This document shows positions 52,752 to 60,379 of a DNA stretch of 64,000 bases, one piece after another. Made by a program: the position numbers and the translations under genes. Source of the DNA: Avrilella dinanensis (GTDB lineage Bacteria; Bacteroidota; Bacteroidia; Flavobacteriales; Flavobacteriaceae); contig NZ_NIPO01000001.1 in assembly GCF_002807015.1 (NCBI RefSeq), forward strand, positions 484,889 through 548,888. Reading direction: 5' to 3'. Position 1 is the first letter of the stretch, and every line of letters begins with the position of its first letter. The notes beneath the pieces were generated by a model. The model saw nothing but the letters and a program-made list of their open reading frames with translations, was not told where the DNA came from and ran no database searches.

Positions 52752-53333
52752 CTATTCTGTAATTATTGTTTTTTGTTCTAAAATTTTTCGCATATTCAAG
52801 ACCGCATACCGCATTCTGCCTAATGCCGTGTTGATACTCACGCCGGTTTGCTCAGCGATTTCTTTAAAACTTAAATCTTCAAATATCCGTAGTTTGACCA
52901 CCTCCTGCTGGTCGTCGGGTAATAACTCCAGCAATCCGCAGATTTCTTTTTTGGCTTGCAACTGTGCCAGAGCGTCCTCTACCGAAGGTGAATTGTCTTC
53001 CATATACCTGAATATAGAAAATTCCTCGTTTTCACGCTGCATCTGCATCTTGTTGCTTTTCCTGTAGTAGTCAATTATCAGATTGTGAGCAATGCGAACC
53101 ACCCACGAAACGAATTTCCCTTCTTCGTTATATTTTCCTTTTTTCAGCGTGTGAATAACCTTGATAAAAGTGTCCTGAAAAATATCTTCCGTAAGGTCTC
53201 TGTCACGTACTTTTGAAAAAATAAAACTGTAAATTTTAACTTGATGTCTGTCTATGAGTTGTGCCAACGCCTGCTCATCTCCATGCACATATTGCCTGAC
53301 CAATACTGCATCAGTAGATTCATTTTTTTTCAT
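52752..53333 (-). CDS. ECF-type RNA polymerase sigma factor
   Basis: A 193-residue sigma-70 family factor. The start is ATG 53333 (MKKNESTDAVLVRQY). A TTG two codons upstream is less likely. Region 2 is in YSFIFSKVRDRDLTEDIFQDTFIKV with the WVVRIAHNLIIDYYRK helix (both abridged, about residues 35-90). Region 4 is LPDDQQEVVKLRIFEDLSFKEIAEQTGVSINTALGRMRYA (abridged, about 140-180). No anti-sigma gene is adjacent. It has a good promoter of its own. Confidence 0.93.
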   Translation of the reverse strand: MKKNESTDAVLVRQYVHGDEQALAQLIDRHQVKIYSFIFSKVRDRDLTEDIFQDTFIKVIHTLKKGKYNEEGKFVSWVVRIAHNLIIDYYRKSNKMQMQRENEEFSIFRYMEDNSPSVEDALAQLQAKKEICGLLELLPDDQQEVVKLRIFEDLSFKEIAEQTGVSINTALGRMRYAVLNMRKILEQKTIITE

Positions 53334-53408
53334 AATCAATACTTTTAGTCGTTATGTAATTTTAAAAGTATTGTTCTTTTATAGGCGTCTTCTTTTAAGT
53401 TGATAAGT

Positions 53409-53438
53409 CAAATGTACAACATTTTTTTACAAATGCAA
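53409..53438 (-). promoter_or_regulatory. Promoter of the ECF sigma gene
   Basis: Minus-strand TTG (53436-53438) is 19 bp from TACATTTG (53409-53416), giving a leader of about 70 bases. Confidence 0.75.
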
Positions 53439-53508
53439 ATAAAAAGTTAAAAATTATATGAGCTGGAATTGTTTTGAAAATTAGGGTCTCCTGTCCGTTT
53501 CGTCGTAT

Positions 53509-53539
53509 TTGGTGCACAAAAAAATAAAAGCTACATTTG
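53509..53539 (+). promoter_or_regulatory. Promoter of the TPR lipoprotein gene
   Basis: TTG (53509-53511) is 20 bp from TACATTTG (53532-53539), 18 bp before the ATG. Confidence 0.8.
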
Positions 53540-53557
53540 TTTTCTAAATGTATTTTT

Positions 53558-54181
53558 ATGCGATTAAGAAATATAATAATTATTTTATTGGTATTTTCAG
53601 CTATTTCTTGTAATAGTAATAAAGAAATATCGGATATAGGAATAAAAGACAGAACTATATATCAAAGTACGTCTGATAGTCTATTTAGAAATATGGATAA
53701 TTATCAATTATATGAGAAAAGTAAAGAACTAAATTTTCAAGAAAAACATCAAAAAGGGTTAGAAATTCTATTAGAGCTTGAAAAGTCTGAGCCAGAGAAT
53801 AAGCTTGTATTAGAAGGGTTAGGAATAACCTACTCATATCTTAATAACTTTTCTTTGTCTGAAGAATATTTTAAAAAAGTTATTGCAGTAGATTCTTTGT
53901 TTTTTAATGGTTATATAAATTTATCTACATTATATGTAAACAAAAAAGAATACGAACTCGCTTATCAAACCATAATGAGAGCCTCAAATATCGAAAAAAC
54001 AGAAATGGAAGAGGTTTTTTATATCATGCAACAAGCTAATCTAAATCATTTTTTAGGAAACTGCGAAGAAGCATTAACATTATGCAATATGGCAATGAAT
54101 TTGACAAATGATAGAGATGTAATTGATTTAATTACAAGAGATTATAACGAGATTAAAAAGACTTGCATAAACAAGAATTAA
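53558..54181 (+). CDS. TPR-containing lipoprotein of unknown function
   Basis: A 207-residue lipoprotein. The start is ATG 53558 (MRLRNIIIILLVFSAISCNS, Cys 18). An earlier TTG overlaps the promoter. Three or so tetratricopeptide units follow: HQKGLEILLELEKSEPEN, LEGLGITYSYLNNFSLSEEYFKK and GYINLSTLYVNKKEYELAYQ (abridged). It is more AT-rich than its neighbours. TPR lipoproteins act as scaffolds, and the partner is unknown. Confidence 0.8.
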   Translation: MRLRNIIIILLVFSAISCNSNKEISDIGIKDRTIYQSTSDSLFRNMDNYQLYEKSKELNFQEKHQKGLEILLELEKSEPENKLVLEGLGITYSYLNNFSLSEEYFKKVIAVDSLFFNGYINLSTLYVNKKEYELAYQTIMRASNIEKTEMEEVFYIMQQANLNHFLGNCEEALTLCNMAMNLTNDRDVIDLITRDYNEIKKTCINKN

Positions 54182-54229
54182 TCTTACTACTTTAAAAACA
54201 AATGATTACATTAATCAGAAATATGTTAT

Positions 54230-54955
54230 ATGAAAAATTATTTTTTACCGGTTTTGATAAGCTTGTTATTGTGCTTGAGTTGTAACAAGGATAAATCGGA
54301 GAAGGTTGTGTCCGATACTGTACATTATGCTGATGAAGAATTGAGTTTTGCTTTTTCAACTTTTGAAGAAGATGTAAACAGTAAAATAATTACACCAACT
54401 TATCGGATTCGTGTCGAAAGTGACACTGTTTCTTTTGAAGGATTTATGATTACGTTTTCTGCATTAGATGAACCACTAAAAATATTTATCAATAATGATA
54501 CTATTTCAGTTCAAGATATGTTTACACAAAACTGCGTTGAAAGTGAAAAAATTCAAGCTGATTATTCAAATATGATTTCTGATATTCAATATTATAAAGA
54601 TTATGATTTTATTCTATTTAAAGCTCTTTTTTATCCTTGTACAGGGTTAGGTTGCGGGGTTAATTATCAGGTAATATATCATACAAAGTCAAAGAAATCA
54701 TTTGTTTTTGGAAGGTTTCGAACAGGCTTCGACATGGAATTGTATTATTATAATGATGAAAAAACTTACTACTTATCAAAATCATACAACGGTAGAAATA
54801 TTCAGGGAATAGATACTATTCGTTATGAACTTTTTCGAGTAGATTTTTCATTGCAGGAACTCAAACCGTTAGATGATATATTTGCAGAAACCGTGTATGA
54901 TGAAAATGATAATAGAAGAATTATAAGTTTTACAAAACAATGGATTGATGAGTAG
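54230..54955 (+). CDS. Lipoprotein of unknown function
   Basis: A 241-residue lipoprotein with signal MKNYFLPVLISLLLCLSCNK (Cys 18). The mature chain shows ITPTYRIRVESDTVSFEGFM, the cysteine-bearing FYPCTGLGCGVNYQVIYHT and FGRFRTGFDMELYYYNDEKTYYLS (abridged). I recognise no named domain. It lies 48 bp after the TPR lipoprotein and may share its transcript. Its AT-rich codon use matches that gene. Confidence 0.72.
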   Translation: MKNYFLPVLISLLLCLSCNKDKSEKVVSDTVHYADEELSFAFSTFEEDVNSKIITPTYRIRVESDTVSFEGFMITFSALDEPLKIFINNDTISVQDMFTQNCVESEKIQADYSNMISDIQYYKDYDFILFKALFYPCTGLGCGVNYQVIYHTKSKKSFVFGRFRTGFDMELYYYNDEKTYYLSKSYNGRNIQGIDTIRYELFRVDFSLQELKPLDDIFAETVYDENDNRRIISFTKQWIDE

Positions 54956-54966
54956 AAAAAACATTT

Positions 54967-55545
54967 CTAATGGATTTCTAAATGATTAAGCCATTCTTTT
55001 TTTCTGCTGAAATTACCGCTTTCATCTTTATACATAAAGATTGCATTTTGTTCTCTGTCAATTAAAAGCTGCTCGGGAATAAAGTCATTGTCATAAGGCA
55101 CTTTAAGAAAAATAATCGTATCGCCTTCGATGTGATATTTTCCTTTAAATGTTTCCTGAAAACCAAATATTCCGTTTACTTCATTCTCAACAGTTCCATT
55201 TTCTCTGAATATCAACGTGTAATGAAATAAATCGTCTTTTAATGTAGCGGTTAGTATTCTCGGAGATTTGAAAATATCAGACTGAAAAACATTAAACAAA
55301 ACAATCATTAACAAAAGAGTTCCGTGAAAAATCACTTTTATCCTATTATTCTTTATTCCACGTTTTATTACCGAAACAATTGTATCAATAAAAGAAATAA
55401 CAAAAAGTACGACTATCGGAAGGATAAATAGTCCGTACGAAAAGAAATAGAGCAACATTCCCCCATAAAAATCGGTTATTATCCAGCACAAAATTCCCAA
55501 TGTTGATATAATTGCAATAATATTAGAAATTGGTCTGTTTTTCAT
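54967..55545 (-). CDS. Membrane protein of unknown function, last gene of the winged-helix operon
   Basis: A 192-residue protein with three membrane helices in the first 105 residues (ISNIIAIISTLGILCWII, FILPIVVLFVISFIDTIV, IFHGTLLLMIVLFNVF) and an exported-looking beta domain after them (ILTATLKDDLFHYTLIFRENG, GIFGFQETFKGKYHIEGDTIIFL, abridged). The stop of the upstream DUF4173-like gene is 5 bp from its start. No function is assigned. Confidence 0.72.
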   Translation of the reverse strand: MKNRPISNIIAIISTLGILCWIITDFYGGMLLYFFSYGLFILPIVVLFVISFIDTIVSVIKRGIKNNRIKVIFHGTLLLMIVLFNVFQSDIFKSPRILTATLKDDLFHYTLIFRENGTVENEVNGIFGFQETFKGKYHIEGDTIIFLKVPYDNDFIPEQLLIDREQNAIFMYKDESGNFSRKKEWLNHLEIH

Positions 55546-55550
55546 AAAGC

Positions 55551-56924
55551 TTATTTTAAAGAAATCGTTTTATAATACAATTCAGACGAGAGAAATTTTT
55601 CATTTTGTTTTCGTTCAATGTGTTCTTTCAACCATTGCGAATCCAATTCTTCCGGCTGATAATATTTCAACAGCGTTTTTTCATTTCCTCTTAAGTGTAG
55701 TAAATAAGAAAAATCCACATTCTCTTTTGTCAGGTTGTATTTTGTGATGATATTTCCCCAATTAAAAAGCGAACAGACAACCAAAGAATAAAAAAGTATC
55801 CACGACATTTTATCCACCAGATAAAAATTGGTTTGTTGAAAATGAATTTTCCGGTAAGAATAAAACAATCCAAAACCACATAAAATCAGAAAAAGATAGA
55901 CACCCAATCGCTTATACGTCAAACCTAAAGCATCTATATAAATGGTGTTTTGAATGATGGCAGAAAGAATTAAGATTCCGTTTAGTATCAACCATAATTT
56001 GGATAAAAGCACCAATGTTTTATTGTTTTTGATAAAGTTCAAAGCTCCTTTGAAATAAAACAAAAGAACGAGCATTGCCAGAACAATCGAACCAATCAGT
56101 GAATTAATCTGTTCGTGGATACGCGAGCTGTATTCCGAAAAATGTTGCGGAATTGTCTGAAAATGCTCAATATTAAAAACAATGATAAAGAAAAACAACA
56201 TTATGTTGAGGCAAACCAGTGTAATCATTCCGCTTCTTTTCTCAAAACCGATTTCCAGAAATTCAAATGTAGGTTTTAAGTTTTCTTTTTGTGATGCCGT
56301 GAAATGAAATTGAAGACTGCGGTTTAGCGTTTTAAAAGGTTCGTAAATCTTTGTATTCCAGAACACAAAGCTGAAATAAAATCCCAACAGAGCAATCAGA
56401 ATAATGACTGCATCAATATCAAGTTCATACCGTTGATACCAACCGAATAAAGTATCGCTTGAAGTCAGGTAGATTGCGAAAAAGACCGATAAAATCAAAA
56501 ACGGAAGAATTAAATAGGAAAATATTTTGGAAAAAGTATTTTTCTGTTTCGATTTATTGTACTGAAACCAATCGTCTATCTGAAACACCTGAACAATAAA
56601 TGCAAACCAATTGGTACAATACACAACCGCCTGAATAAGCAGTCTTAGCTCAGGCTCAACAGTATAATATCGAAAAACAAAGGACGACAAAACAACCGCC
56701 AAAAAAGTCGTAAAAGTAAACAACCACGCATTGGACAAACAGCTCAACACCACGCACAATGCCAAGATGAGAGCTTTGCGGTCTTGAAGTAACTCTGGTT
56801 TTTGAACAAAACTCAACCCGAGTAATGCCAAAGCAAAAACAGAAAGGTTTATCCCAATTCCCTGATTGTAAAACAATACAACAAACAAAAATGTGCTGAC
56901 AAAAATTAAAACTTGTTTTTTCAT
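55551..56924 (-). CDS. DUF4153/DUF4173-like multi-pass membrane protein
   Basis: A 457-residue protein with about ten to eleven membrane helices. DUF4173-type features are a helix-rich N-terminus, a middle loop with the family phrase YIDALGLTYKRLGVYLFLIL (about residues 335-354) and a Trp/Tyr-rich C-terminal soluble tail (KTLLKYYQPEELDSQWLKEH). The function is unknown. It lies downstream of a winged-helix regulator gene, and its own upstream spacer carries the operator palindrome (56943-56959). Confidence 0.78.
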   Translation of the reverse strand: MKKQVLIFVSTFLFVVLFYNQGIGINLSVFALALLGLSFVQKPELLQDRKALILALCVVLSCLSNAWLFTFTTFLAVVLSSFVFRYYTVEPELRLLIQAVVYCTNWFAFIVQVFQIDDWFQYNKSKQKNTFSKIFSYLILPFLILSVFFAIYLTSSDTLFGWYQRYELDIDAVIILIALLGFYFSFVFWNTKIYEPFKTLNRSLQFHFTASQKENLKPTFEFLEIGFEKRSGMITLVCLNIMLFFFIIVFNIEHFQTIPQHFSEYSSRIHEQINSLIGSIVLAMLVLLFYFKGALNFIKNNKTLVLLSKLWLILNGILILSAIIQNTIYIDALGLTYKRLGVYLFLILCGFGLFYSYRKIHFQQTNFYLVDKMSWILFYSLVVCSLFNWGNIITKYNLTKENVDFSYLLHLRGNEKTLLKYYQPEELDSQWLKEHIERKQNEKFLSSELYYKTISLK

Positions 56925-56942
56925 ATTTATAAAATTTAAAGT

Positions 56943-56961
56943 ACTTTGTAATTCAAAGTTA
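56943..56961 (-). promoter_or_regulatory. Operator copy B with internal -7 element before the DUF4173-like gene
   Basis: The palindrome ACTTTG-N5-CAAAGT (56943-56959) overlaps a minus-strand TAACTTTG (56954-56961), giving an internal promoter of the same layout as operator copy A. The core and flanks match copy A as TACTTTGnAATnCAAAGTTA. Confidence 0.65.
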
Positions 56962-56982
56962 ATTAGTAAAAAAATAAGACAT

Positions 56983-57273
56983 TTACTGCCTCATCATCTT
57001 TTCCAGAAAAACAAGATGCTCCTGAAAAGCTTTTTTTCCTTTTTCTGTAATCCGGTAAGAAGTTCTCGGTTTTTTACCAACAAATTCTTTCTTTACTTCA
57101 ATATATTCATTCTTTTCCAGCGATGCAGAGTGACTTGCCAGATTACCGTCGGTTACCTGCAAAAGACTTTTCATTTCGGTAAAGTCCACCCAATCATTGA
57201 CCATCAAAACAGACATCATTCCCAACCGGACTCTGCTTTCAAAATCTTTATTTAATCCGCTGATAATACTCAT
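56983..57273 (-). CDS. Winged-helix transcriptional regulator
   Basis: A 96-residue regulator of the winged-helix DNA-binding (HTH_34/MarR-like) type. The wing and recognition helix are in MMSVLMVNDWVDFTEMKSLLQVTDGNLASHSASLEKNEYIEVKKEF (abridged), and the C-terminal helix RITEKGKKAFQEHLVFLEK mediates dimers. No ligand domain is present. It lies 1 bp after the 204-residue membrane gene, and two copies of one palindrome in its operon are likely binding sites. Confidence 0.88.
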   Translation of the reverse strand: MSIISGLNKDFESRVRLGMMSVLMVNDWVDFTEMKSLLQVTDGNLASHSASLEKNEYIEVKKEFVGKKPRTSYRITEKGKKAFQEHLVFLEKMMRQ

Positions 57274-57274
57274 T

Positions 57275-57889
57275 TTACTTGTATTTTCGGTGCAAAATAA
57301 CCCCGTAAATTATATGTAAAACTCCAAAACCTATCGTCCAGAAAATCAATCCTTTTCCAATCCAGAACAAAGACAGGCAACCTAATGCTATTTCCAACAA
57401 TCCCAGATATTTAATATCAGAAAAGGTATATTTTTCTGCATTTATCAAAGCCAATCCGTAGAAAATCAAAGTAGTTCCGGCAATTAATCCGTATAAACCA
57501 TATTGCAGTAATGCCAAAACAAAGATACCTCCCACTGCAAGCGGAATGGCTAATTGGATTAATACTTTTTTGGTTGTGGAAGTCCAAACCTGCAAGCCTA
57601 ATTTTTGACTTTTTCTAATGGTAAAAAAACAACCGAAGAAAAGTGCTAATACCAAGGCTAAGATCCCTAAACCTATTAGTTTAGATAGCATATCAAAATT
57701 ATAAATCTTTATTTGATTAGGTTCAAACCCCAAAAAGTAATCTTTCGTCAAATATATTGCAGTAATTCCTGTCAATAAACCAACAATTCCTGCACCTACT
57801 CCCGACAAACCACTCAGTGAAATAAATCGGGACGAGCGTTCCATCATCTCTTTTATGTGTGCTAAATCTTCAGAAGCTTTTGTATTCAT
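57275..57889 (-). CDS. Multi-pass membrane protein, first gene of the winged-helix operon
   Basis: A 204-residue protein with a short soluble N-terminus (EDLAHIKEMMERSSRFISLSG) and five to six membrane helices, for example GVGAGIVGLLTGITAIYL and VLIQLAIPLAVGGIFVLALL. It is not a known transporter. The tight 1-bp spacing to the regulator gene and the operator just upstream make a functional link probable. Function unknown. Confidence 0.75.
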   Translation of the reverse strand: MNTKASEDLAHIKEMMERSSRFISLSGLSGVGAGIVGLLTGITAIYLTKDYFLGFEPNQIKIYNFDMLSKLIGLGILALVLALFFGCFFTIRKSQKLGLQVWTSTTKKVLIQLAIPLAVGGIFVLALLQYGLYGLIAGTTLIFYGLALINAEKYTFSDIKYLGLLEIALGCLSLFWIGKGLIFWTIGFGVLHIIYGVILHRKYK

Positions 57890-57897
57890 TTTTATAT

Positions 57898-57938
57898 ACT
57901 TTGAAATACAAAGTTATTTGAATTTATAAGAACAACAA
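57898..57938 (-). promoter_or_regulatory. Promoter with operator copy A of the winged-helix operon
   Basis: Minus-strand TTG (57936-57938) is 19 bp from TAACTTTG (57909-57916). The palindrome ACTTTG-AAATA-CAAAGT (57898-57914) overlaps the -7 element and the likely transcription start. Confidence 0.75.
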
Positions 57939-57980
57939 ATTTTTTGACAAAAAAAAGAGGAAAATATTTTTCCTCTTTTA

Positions 57981-58463
57981 CTATTTCTTCAAATCTTCTG
58001 CCGCTTTTAAAACCGTTTCTTTCAATCCTTGTTTGTAGGCAATCATTTTATCAAGAAGTTCTGCGTTTTGACTTGCCAGTATCTGTACAGCCAACAAACC
58101 GGCATTTTTCGCTCCGTTTAATGCTACCGTTGCCACAGGAACACCGCCTGGCATTTGCAGAATCGACAAAACAGAATCCCAGCCGTCAATAGAATTGCTT
58201 GATTTTACCGGTACACCAATCACAGGAAGCGGACTCATAGAGGCTACCATTCCCGGTAAATGTGCCGCACCACCCGCTCCGGCAATGATAACATTGATAC
58301 CGTTTTTATGTGCGTTGGTAGAAAAATCAACCAATTTTTCAGGTGTTCTGTGTGCAGATACAATATCAATATGTGTTTCTACACCAAATTCGTTTAATAT
58401 GTCTATGGCATTTTGCATTACCGGCATATCCGAAATACTGCCCATTACTACTGCTACTTTCAT
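57981..58463 (-). CDS. purE: N5-carboxyaminoimidazole ribonucleotide mutase
   Basis: A 160-residue class I PurE converting N5-CAIR to CAIR in purine synthesis. It opens with MKVAVVMGSISDMPVMQNA, then VSAHRTPEKL (catalytic His), IAGAGGAAHLPGMVASM and PVIGVPVKSSNSIDGWDSVLS (abridged). Length fits the class. It lies 24 bp after the toxin gene and shares the transcript of purK and the toxin-antitoxin pair, or has none of its own that I can see. Confidence 0.97.
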   Translation of the reverse strand: MKVAVVMGSISDMPVMQNAIDILNEFGVETHIDIVSAHRTPEKLVDFSTNAHKNGINVIIAGAGGAAHLPGMVASMSPLPVIGVPVKSSNSIDGWDSVLSILQMPGGVPVATVALNGAKNAGLLAVQILASQNAELLDKMIAYKQGLKETVLKAAEDLKK

Positions 58464-58483
58464 TTTTTTGTTTATATATTTTT

Positions 58484-58493
58484 GTGATTAAGA
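58484..58493. repeat. GTGATTAAGA direct repeat, right copy of the toxin-antitoxin flank
   Basis: A ten-base word, identical to 59049-59058, overlaps the toxin stop codon. The two copies flank the toxin-antitoxin pair in the same orientation. Confidence 0.45.
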
Positions 58494-58796
58494 GGTGTAA
58501 TCAAATTCGATATTTTTTTCATCTCTTCTTGTATCCCAAACAGATAAAATTATTAATTCGGTTGTGGTAAATTCGTAAAAAATCAAATAATCTCGTACAA
58601 TGGTTATTCTGGTGGTTCCGTTATTTGATAATCGTCCGATTTTTGGATGCTCAGAAAGAAGCTTTACCCGTTCAGAAAATAATTTATTCAGCTTTTTGCT
58701 GTATGCTTTGGATTGATTTTTATTGTTCCAATAAATCAATATTTCTTTCCTTTCAGATTGTGCCGATTTTGTCCAAATTATTTTTCGTTGAGCCAT
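58488..58796 (-). CDS. RelE/ParE-family toxin
   Basis: A 102-residue toxin of the RelE/ParE superfamily. Typical features are the opening IIWTKSAQSERKEILIYW, the helix KLNKLFSERVKLLSEHPKIGRLS (abridged) and the final strand IILSVWDTRRDE with the pattern seen in ParE toxins. Whether it cleaves mRNA or inhibits gyrase cannot be told. Its start overlaps the antitoxin frame by 19 bp, the normal pair layout. Confidence 0.88.
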   Translation of the reverse strand: MAQRKIIWTKSAQSERKEILIYWNNKNQSKAYSKKLNKLFSERVKLLSEHPKIGRLSNNGTTRITIVRDYLIFYEFTTTELIILSVWDTRRDEKNIEFDYTS

Positions 58797-59011
58797 TGGT
58801 CAATTTCCTTATCAGCTTCTTCTTCGTTTAAAAAATTTCCATTAGTATATTCTTCCCTGGCTTCCGCCACTCTGTTTTTTTGACTTTCTGATAGCTCATA
58901 AATATCATTAAGCTCAAAGTCCAAAAGCTTTTTAATTTCTTCAATAACCCGAACTTCTTTTAATTCGGTTATTTTTTGAATGATGTCGAGTTTTAATTCA
59001 GAAGTATTCAT
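58778..59011 (-). CDS. Antitoxin partner of the RelE/ParE toxin
   Basis: A 77-residue, mostly helical acidic protein with LKLDIIQKITELKEVRVIEEIKKLL at the start (abridged, probable dimer and DNA-binding part) and a disordered acidic tail EEEADKEIDQWLNEK that would wrap the toxin. It precedes and overlaps the toxin gene. The pair sits between purK and purE. A -7 element lies upstream. Confidence 0.82.
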   Translation of the reverse strand: MNTSELKLDIIQKITELKEVRVIEEIKKLLDFELNDIYELSESQKNRVAEAREEYTNGNFLNEEEADKEIDQWLNEK

Positions 59012-59029
59012 AGTGAAAGTTATTTATAT

Positions 59030-59037
59030 CAAAGTTA
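59030..59037 (-). promoter_or_regulatory. -7 element before the toxin-antitoxin pair
   Basis: Minus-strand TAACTTTG lies 18 bp before the antitoxin ATG, inside the 48-bp purK-antitoxin gap. A TTG at 59046-59048 is only 8 bp away, too close for a classical promoter, so the element is uncertain. Confidence 0.4.
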
Positions 59038-59048
59038 CAAAAAAACAA

Positions 59049-59058
59049 GTGATTAAGA
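59049..59058. repeat. GTGATTAAGA direct repeat, left copy
   Basis: Identical to the copy at 58484-58493. Ends just before the purK stop codon at 59060-59062. Confidence 0.45.
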
Positions 59059-59059
59059 A

Positions 59060-60208
59060 TTATTTACTAATCACTCTAATCGTTTCCTTAACCTCTTGTG
59101 CCACTTTACGTGCTTCGGTCATATCAGCATTTACAATGGTAACGTGTCCCATTTTTCGGAACGGGCGGGTTTCTCTTTTTCCGTAGATATGTGGAGTTAC
59201 GCCATCAATCGCCATAATTTTTTCGATATTTTCATAAACTACTTGTCCCGAAAAGCCTTCTTCACCCACCAGATTTACCATAATTCCGGCAACTTTACTG
59301 TCGGTATTTCCCAAAGGTAAATCTAAAATGGCACGAATGTGTTGTTCAAACTGTGAAGTGTAACTTGCTTCAATCGAATAATGACCAGAGTTGTGCGGAC
59401 GCGGAGCTACTTCATTAACTAAAATTTCATCATCTTCGGTTTGAAACATTTCAACAGCCAACAGCCCCACATGATTAAAACTTTCGGAAACTTTCAAGGC
59501 AATTTCTCGTGCTTTATTTGACACAGCTTCATCAATTCTCGCCGGACAAATTACATACTCCACCTGATTGGCTTCGGGGTGAAATTCCATTTCTACCACC
59601 GGATAGGTTTTGATTTCGCCCGATGCCGAACGTGCTACGATAACCGCTAATTCATTTTTAAACGGAATCATGATTTCGGCAATACATTCAGTTTCAGGTA
59701 GATTGTTTAAATCTTCAATTTTGCGAATAACTTTTACACCATTTCCGTCATAACCGCCTTCGGTTGCTTTCCAAACGAAAGGCATTGTAAGATTCGAGAT
59801 TTGAGATTTGAGATTTGAAGTACTCTCAAACAATTGAAAATCAGCAGTCGGAAGATTATTATCCTTATAAAACTGTTTTTGTTTTCCTTTGTTTTTAATC
59901 AGGCGTAAGGTTTTGGGTGACGGATATACTTTTTTACCTTGGTTTTCCAAGGTTTCCAAAGCATCCAGATTTACGTTTTCAATTTCGATGGTTAAAACAT
60001 CTACCTGATTGCCCAAATCGATAACTGTTTGATAATCGGTCAGTGAACCCTGAAAAAACTTGGTCGCACCAAACTGGCAAGGTGCTTCGGCACTTGGATC
60101 AACCACATAAGTTTGTATATCAAATTTTCGGGTTTCGGTCAGCATCATTTTGCCTAACTGCCCTCCGCCTAAAATACCTAATTTAAAATCAGAAGAAAAA
60201 TAATTCAT
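59060..60208 (-). CDS. purK: N5-carboxyaminoimidazole ribonucleotide synthase
   Basis: A 382-residue ATP-grasp enzyme making N5-CAIR from AIR, bicarbonate and ATP. The start is ATG 60208 (MNYFSSDFKLGILGGGQLGKMM), with the dinucleotide-like loop GILGGGQLGKMM. The ATP-grasp core includes PFVWKATEGGYDGNGVKVI (about residues 130-148) and EVAPRPHNSGHYSIEASYTSQFEQH (abridged). The loop before PFVWK is encoded by three tandem GAGATTT heptamers. In many bacteria purK is adjacent to purE. Here a toxin-antitoxin pair separates them. Confidence 0.96.
   Translation of the reverse strand: MNYFSSDFKLGILGGGQLGKMMLTETRKFDIQTYVVDPSAEAPCQFGATKFFQGSLTDYQTVIDLGNQVDVLTIEIENVNLDALETLENQGKKVYPSPKTLRLIKNKGKQKQFYKDNNLPTADFQLFESTSNLKSQISNLTMPFVWKATEGGYDGNGVKVIRKIEDLNNLPETECIAEIMIPFKNELAVIVARSASGEIKTYPVVEMEFHPEANQVEYVICPARIDEAVSNKAREIALKVSESFNHVGLLAVEMFQTEDDEILVNEVAPRPHNSGHYSIEASYTSQFEQHIRAILDLPLGNTDSKVAGIMVNLVGEEGFSGQVVYENIEKIMAIDGVTPHIYGKRETRPFRKMGHVTIVNADMTEARKVAQEVKETIRVISK
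59796..59818. repeat. Heptamer repeat (GAGATTT x3) inside purK
   Basis: Three exact tandem copies of GAGATTT, then GA, encode the PurK loop TSNLKSQISNL on the minus strand. Heptamers are not multiples of three, so gain or loss of one unit would shift the frame. Similar GAGATTTGA words are common in spacers of this group. Confidence 0.7.
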
Positions 60209-60306
60209 TACTATTGCTGTTTTGTGATACAAAGATACTATTTCCGTTGGCAAATGGAAAGACTAAATAGGATTATAGAATACGAGAATAGATTTTTATT
60301 AATTCT

Positions 60307-60361
60307 TCAAAAAAATAAGCCACAAACAACACAAATTCATTCGTGTAATTAGTGGCTTATT
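60307..60361 (-). terminator. Intrinsic terminator of the aminopeptidase gene
   Basis: AATAAGCCAC (60314-60323) and GTGGCTTATT (60352-60361) form a 10-bp stem, with a secondary ACAC/GTGT stem inside. A T-run of seven follows on the minus strand. The aminopeptidase gene ends at 60380. Confidence 0.8.
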
Positions 60362-60379
60362 TCTAATCCTTATAAAATC

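Noticed and set aside
59796..59818. The GAGATTT repeats as part of a CRISPR array
   Set aside because: Units are seven bases, tandem without spacers, and lie inside purK.
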